Of a stretch of DNA of 64,000 nucleotides, positions 58,885-64,000 are shown in pieces. Origin of the DNA: Calliopum simillimum. Its lineage: Eukaryota > Arthropoda > Insecta > Diptera > Lauxaniidae. Made by a program: the position numbers and the translations under genes. The stretch spans positions 22,197,187 to 22,261,186 of the forward strand of contig OX638368.1 of NCBI GenBank assembly GCA_951812925.1, in the 5' to 3' direction. The stretch's first letter is position 1. Each line of letters begins with the position of its first letter. The notes under the pieces are model-generated. The model was not told the origin of the DNA. It saw nothing but the letters and a program-made list of their open reading frames with translations, and ran no database searches.

Positions 58885-59976
58885 TATACCCTACACCCAG
58901 GGTATATTCACTTTGTCCTTCCGTTTGTAACGCAGAGAAGGAGGCGTGGCAGGTATAGAAAAGTATATATATTCTTGATCAGCGTCACCTCCTGAGTCGA
59001 TATAGCCATGTCCGTCTGTCTGGCTGGCTGGCTGGCTGGCTGGGTGGCTGGCTGTGTGTTGAAATACACTTTTTGGGAAAACTGAGCAAGATAATTCAAT
59101 GAAATTTGGTACACTGCCTCCGTCGTCAAAGTTAGCTCGGGGGATTGAAAATGAGCAAAATCGGTCAACGGACACGCCTACCGCCCATACAAAAATTATA
59201 TTCAAAATGCAATTTTAGAAGTATTTTTCAAGACAATGCAACCGCAATACATATAAGTACTACGAATTGTAAGCGCAAGCTCTGATAAAAAACTGAGCGA
59301 ATTCGGACAAGAGGGCGTGGCACCTCCCATATAAGCAAAAGCTTCAAAACGCTATACTGAAAGCGTTTTTTGAGATATTCGAACCAACTTTGACTCAGAC
59401 ACTAAGAGTCATAAATGAAAGCTCTCAGCAAAAATTGGTTGAAATCGTACAAGGGGGCGTGGCACCTCCCATATAAGCAAAAATTTCAAAATGATATACT
59501 GAAAAAGTTTTTTGAGATAATCCAACTAAATTTCACTCTGACACTAAAAACTATGAATGCAAGCTCTGAAAAAAAACTGGGTGTACTCGCACAAGAGGGC
59601 GTGGCACCTCCCATATAAGCAAAAGCTTCAAAACGCTTTACTGAAAGCGTTTTTTGAGATATTCGAACCAAATTTGATTCAGACACTAAAAATTATAAAT
59701 GAAAGCTCTCAGCAAAAATTGGGTGAAATCAGACAAGGGGGCGTGGCACCTCCCATATAAGCAAAAGATTCAAAATGCTATATTGAAAGAGTTTTTTGAG
59801 ATAATCCAACAAAATTTCACTCTGACACTAAAAACTATAAATGCAAGCTCTGAACAAAAACTGGGTGTACTCGGACAAGAGGGAGTGGCACCTCCCATAT
59901 AAGCAAAATTTCCAAAATACTGCAGTGTAGGGTATTTATTTTTTGGCCAGGCCAAAATTTACACCCTTACTAGTTT
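58885..59976 (+). mobile_element. Helitron/DINE-like element, copy 2 (most complete)
   Basis: The left end is TATACCCTACACCCAGGGTA. Then come CACTTTGTCCTTCCGTTTGT, a GGCTGGCTGGCT run at about 59022-59050, a core, and an internal tandem array. The right end has the stem-loop TTTGGCCAGGCCAAA followed by TTTACACCCTTACTAG|T, the expected hairpin plus CTRR-T of a Helitron 3' end. No protein is encoded. The other two copies in the window (14191, 61461) share both the ends and the core. Confidence 0.8.
59305..59910 (+). repeat. Internal tandem array of the Helitron-like element, unit about 142 bp
   Basis: GGGCGTGGCACCTCCCATAT followed by AAGCAAAA starts units near 59312, 59454, 59597, 59739 and 59882. 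Alternate units resemble each other more closely (ATTCGAACCAA versus ATCCAACTAAA), suggesting a 284-bp higher-order unit. Small frames sharing GAWHLPYKQK come from this. Confidence 0.9.
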
Positions 59977-60375
59977 TATATTTTTTTTTTCCAACCTTAA
60001 GATGACTAAGGGTTTTTCTTTTGTCTTAACATTTTTCACTTTAATTGTTATTTCTTATTCTTGATTTGACCTTTTGTTATTTTTGGTTGCGGTTCATTAA
60101 GGAAAGTTGATACCTTACATTTTGTCATTTTCTGTCTTGTTGATTGTTTTGTTCTGGAATTGTTTATTACGCTATATTATTATCAAATGTTTTGTAAATT
60201 AAGCCAGTTTTTTCTTCTTTTCAAGGATGAGAAACACAAAAAGTAATAAAGCGTGTGAAAAAAGTTGACTCTGAGAGTTATATTATTATATTTGTAAATT
60301 TAATGAAATTTTAGCTAAATTTACCTAATTTTGCGGAAAAAACTTCCAGCAAGTGAGTAAAAGGATGTTTTCTTA
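59977..60375. other. AT-rich stretch, no gene seen
   Basis: Nothing supported. Confidence 0.3.
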
Positions 60376-60379
60376 AGTG

Positions 60380-60830
60380 TTTGGTCTGGTGTCGAAAAAT
60401 CCTAAAAATGTCGAAAACTTTTGAAAAGTATAAAAAAGTTGCTGCATGTCGAATAACGTTGAAAAAATTGTTTAAAATCGGAAAATTTTGAAAAATATGG
60501 TGTTTATTTAAAAAGCATTAGATCCATTGGAAAGATAATATACATAGAAAAATATCGTAATAATGAAGATATATGTATAAATTACTTTGTAATCGAAAAA
60601 TGTCGGATATTGTCGAAATATATTGGAAAAGTACAAAAATGCTGAAATGCTGCTCGATATATTTTTGAAAAGTCGAAAAAAACGGGAAAATGTCAAAAAG
60701 TGTTCAAATAGTTGAAAATTTTACATGAAATCGAAAATTATTGAAAAATTTGAAATCTGACTCAGAAGTGGAAAAGTTCGTAAAATGTAGAAAAAACTAA
60801 AAGGTAGACAATTCAGGAAAAATCAAGAAA
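60380..60830 (+). repeat. Degenerate GTCGAAAAA-type array
   Basis: Words such as ATGTCGAAAA, AAAATCGGAAAA and TTGAAAAGT recur at irregular spacing, related in composition to the array at 25340-26760 but less regular. Confidence 0.55.
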
Positions 60831-61460
60831 TATGAAAATCGTTGGAGAGATTTCCAGAAATTAAAGTAAAGGAAAGACGTATTTTGAAGAATTCTGATAT
60901 CGGCATTTCCACGAAAGGTAAACCGTAAGCCAAAAATTTAAATCATAATATCTCTGAAATTATTTAACGTACACAGATGAGATTTGGTACATATGTATTG
61001 TAAAAAGCACCAAGACAAATAATGTGTACTGGACAAAATGGAGGTTTCACGCTCCCTTTGGAACAATTGGCAATGCCACTTTAACATAACAAGATATGTA
61101 AAACCAACATTCACTGGGAAATCCTGACTTTTTTAAAGATTTAAAATTTGTATGCTGGAAAAAAGGTCACGTTCATATTGTCACGTATCGAATCAGATTG
61201 TGATCAAAACAAAGAAAAGTACAGAAGATATTTGAATCAAACTAAATACATTATAAAGTGACATTATTGCATAAGATTCTATAATTAGTCGCACTAAAAA
61301 ATTCTGACTTGCTTCGCTGAATTCTGATAGGTACGAAAACTACTTCTATTTTTGTCACGTTCGTTTTGTGTCTTTTTTTGCATGTATCTTGGAACCAAGA
61401 CTTTGCCTGCTGTTAAGATTGCTACCTAAAAGCTATAATGTAAAGTAAAAACTAAAATAA
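60831..61460. other. AT-rich stretch, no gene seen
   Basis: Nothing supported. Confidence 0.3.
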
Positions 61461-62402
61461 AACTAGTAAGGGTGTAACCTTTGGCCTGGCCAAACATTAA
61501 ATACCCTACACTGCAGTATTTTTAAAATTTTGCTCTTATGGGAGGTGCCACGCCCTCTTGTCCGAGTTCACACAGTTGTTTTTTCTCAGAGCGTGCATTT
61601 ATGGTTTTTAGTGGCTAAGTAAAATTTAGATCGATTATCTCAAAAAACGCGTTTAGTATCGCCGGTGCTTACGAAGACTATCTCTTCTTTAAATGCGGAC
61701 AAGAAAATCTTTTTTTTGAAATTGCGGCGAAAAAAATTTTTTTTGTAATATGCGGACAAGAAAATCACTTTTTATAAAATGCGGAGAAGAAAATAACTTA
61801 TTACAAAATGCGGCGAAGAAAATCTCTTTTTTAAAAATGCAGCGTAAAAAATCAAATTTGTTCGAAAAAAGGAATAGGAAAAATTTCTCTGAAAAAATAA
61901 ATTAAATAAAGAGATTTTCTTCGCCGCATTTTGTAAAAAGTGATTTTCTTCGCCGCATTTTGTAAAAAGTGATTTTCTTTCCCGCAATTTGAAAAAAGTG
62001 ATTTTCTTCTCCGCATTTTATAAGAAGTGATTTTCTTGTGCGCATATTACAAAAAAGATTTTTTTCGCCGCAATTTAAAAAAAAAGATTTTCCTCGCCGC
62101 AACTTTCGGTTGGAAAATTTTCTTCGTAAGCACCGGCGGTATAGCGTTTTCAAGCTTTTGCTTGTATGGGAGGCGCCACGCCCTCTTGTCCGATTTCACC
62201 CAGTTTTTCCTGAGAGCTTGCATTTATAGTCCTTAGTGTCCGAGTAAAATTTAGTTCGATTAACTCAAAAAACGCTTTCAGTATAGCGCTTTGAAGTTTT
62301 TGCTTATATGGGAGGTACCACGCCCTCTTGCCCGAATTTGGCCACATTTTGCTCAGAGCTTGCGCTTACAATTCATACTATTTATGTGTATTTTGGTTGT
62401 GT
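61461..62402 (-). mobile_element. Helitron/DINE-like element, copy 3 (truncated, split by a foldback)
   Basis: In minus orientation the 3' end is AACTAGTAAGGGTGTAACC followed by TTTGGCCTGGCCAAA, the complement of the copy 2 terminus. The body matches the 142-bp units (GGGAGGTGCCACGCCCTCTT). Similarity stops near 62402, inside the element core, so the 5' part is missing. Another element interrupts it at 61661-62138. Confidence 0.78.
61661..62138. mobile_element. Foldback element, 478 bp, with 4-bp target duplication GTAT
   Basis: The ends CGCCGGTGCTTACGAAG and CTTCGTAAGCACCGGCG are near-perfect inverted copies, flanked by GTAT at 61657-61660 and 62139-62142. Inside each arm are about five units of roughly 30 bp, AATGCGGCGAAGAAAATC on the left and their complement GATTTTCTTCGCCGCATT on the right, around a short AT-rich centre. 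Subrepeats within long inverted arms are the hallmark of foldback elements. Lys/Cys-rich frames across it are artefacts. Confidence 0.88.
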
Positions 62403-62439
62403 ATATTTGGTGATGCAGAAAGTAGCAGCGTAGCTCATT

Positions 62440-63110
62440 TTTTTTTTGGCGTTTTCCCAATAAATTTTTGGAAACTTTTGGTAAGCAGGTTTCAGTATAC
62501 CACTTAGCAGTAACTGTCTGACCTTTTTCTTATGGAATAGCAGCTACAACTTTCCCTCTGGTGAAGTAAACTGACATCATTACTTTTTTTGCTTTGCTTT
62601 AACAGGTGGACTTGCACCTTCTGTGCTCCATACCACGGATTGCTGTTTGGATTCATGCTTTATCACCTGTTACAATTTTCTTGAAAGTGTTAGACTCTCC
62701 GTTTTTAAATTTTTCAAAAAATTCCTAGCAAAACGAACACATGCCTCTTATTGAGCATCAATTTTAGACTTCACCACCACGACACTTGCATAATAAGTCG
62801 AAGATTTTGAGCGGCCTTCTCGAGGTTCGTCCTCCACAAAAAAACTACCTGTCTGGAATCTTCGGAACCAATTTGAAATAGTCACGAGAGATGGCGTATT
62901 AACTGCAAATGCTAAATACATCAACAGACTTGAGCTTACGTCGAAATCCAAAAAGAATAGCAAACCGAATCTCTTGCTGCATTGGCACTGGAATATCTGC
63001 TGATATTGTTTCACGAATTTTACGTTTTCTTCTCTCCAGTTTGAACGATCTTTCTATCGTAAGACTACAACAAATAGTACGCAATTTTTTGATTTACTTA
63101 AAATTTATAA
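62440..63110 (-). pseudogene. Second, strongly decayed mariner-type transposase
   Basis: On the minus strand, near 62900-62810, the frame reads ISNWFRRFQTGSFFVEDEPR, the end of the mariner HTH region. Near 62665-62620 a TGDKA segment (usual TGDE(S/A)W) and KHESKQQSVVW follow, with stops and shifts. The upstream frame IPVPMQQEIRFAILF may be its N-terminus. No clear terminal repeats were found. It belongs to a different lineage from the element at 51294. Confidence 0.7.
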
Positions 63111-64000
63111 CATGACACCTACTAAGCGAACTTTTGTTAGCCCCTCCGTATACTTAGATATGAAACTTTCCAAAGAACTTAAGTTACACAATATATTCTG
63201 TTATCAATGCGGTTACGCTTGAAATATTAATTAAATCATGAATTTCTTTAAAATTCTTGAGAAAAACTCAAAAAAATTCCCACAAGGATACTGGGAATAA
63301 ATAAAGAAAATATATCGTAAATTAATGCAAAATTTGGAATCCAAAACTTCCGTAAGTAACGAAATTAAAAATGTTCCACGAAATATAAAATTCATGCAAG
63401 GCAGGAAATAATAACACACCCTACTTACAAATACCTTTTATAAAAAGTACACGAAGCATAACCAATAAGTTACCGCCACTAAAAATCTAAAGGTGAGCGA
63501 TATGGATATTGCACGAACATATGTGGTATGGACCTAAATTACAATTTCCTTAAAAATACAAAAAAAACAATCAGCAAGTTACTAAACAGGAAGAAAATAC
63601 AAAAACTTAACAATAGAGCACTGAACTTGTAACACGACTTGGCGGTTATTTTCTTGAGGGTGTCATTTCTCACGATCGTTTGAACTAAAATGCAAAGTAT
63701 CGCAAAGATAGGGGTGCAATATGTGTGCACCGCCGCAATGCAACTGAGAATTTTCTCAAGCAATAATTTTTAATAATTTCCTTTAATATCGTTTCCTTTA
63801 CATTATCAAATGCAAAATAAGCTGCTGTTACATTTAATAAATTCCCATAAGATATTTCTTGCATGCATGGTACATACACTAAGAGTTAACCATAGATACA
63901 ATCCATAAGATACAAGAACTAATTTGAATTGGTTGATTTGTGACATGGGAGCACATTTTGGAGAGACACAAAAACTTAAACAAGAAAAACAATACAAAAA
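63111..64000. other. AT-rich stretch, no gene recognised
   Basis: Short open frames of up to 74 codons overlap on the minus strand (63539-63997) but show nothing recognisable. Confidence 0.3.

Noticed and set aside
59415..59902. Repeated small frames sharing GAWHLPYKQK
   Set aside because: They come from the 142-bp internal units of the Helitron-like element and are also found in the other copies.
1..64000. CRISPR array, tRNA, rRNA, riboswitch or bacterial operon
   Set aside because: The sequence is that of an animal nuclear genome. Repeats are degenerate and lack spacer-repeat structure, and no tRNA or rRNA signature was noticed by eye.

Overview
This is a non-bacterial, AT-rich, intron-rich insect window. 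One gene is recognised with certainty: prospero (pros), the homeo-Prospero transcription factor of neural precursors, read from the minus strand. Protein content, poly-Gln tracts and repeat types (mariner, jockey-type LINE fragments, DINE/Helitron-like elements) fit a higher dipteran. A tephritid-like fruit fly is my best guess, but the species is not proved by anything here.

Layout. Positions 18344-23511 (minus) hold one very large pros coding exon of about 1,722 codons. Positions 17123-17305 (minus) hold the next exon, with the first part of the homeodomain. The last coding exon (the rest of the recognition helix plus the Prospero domain) is not visible anywhere in 1-17122, so that stretch is read as one intron of at least 17 kb. 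Between the two exons lies a twintron: a U2-type GT-AG intron (17306-18343) nested inside a U12-type AT-AC intron (17278-18369). Its U12 donor ATATCCTTT and branch site TTCCTTAAC match consensus perfectly. Choosing between the two introns adds or removes 18 residues just before the homeodomain, the same logic as the Drosophila Pros-L/Pros-S switch.

Everything right of about 23.5 kb is upstream of the pros start: a probable leader/promoter region, then about 40 kb with no recognisable protein gene. Both flanks are filled with repeats. Mobile elements: three Helitron/DINE-like copies (14191-15290, 58885-59976, 61461-62402), a 5'-truncated LINE fragment inserted in the first, a foldback element with 4-bp target duplication inserted in the third, a deleted mariner (51294-52201) inserted in an arm of another foldback family, a second decayed mariner (62440-63110), a decayed LINE RNase H region (5640-6180), a hAT-like MITE with a perfect 8-bp target duplication (48550-48957), and several smaller hairpin elements. 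Tandem arrays: many short-period degenerate arrays, each with its own motif, the largest being a TTGTCCA-rich array of about 3.2 kb (30590-33780) and an array of about 1.6 kb with an ATGTATCTGTAAGAT motif (45410-47000).

No tRNA, rRNA, CRISPR or bacterial-type operon was seen. Short open frames outside pros look like chance frames in AT-rich or repeat DNA and are not called as genes.
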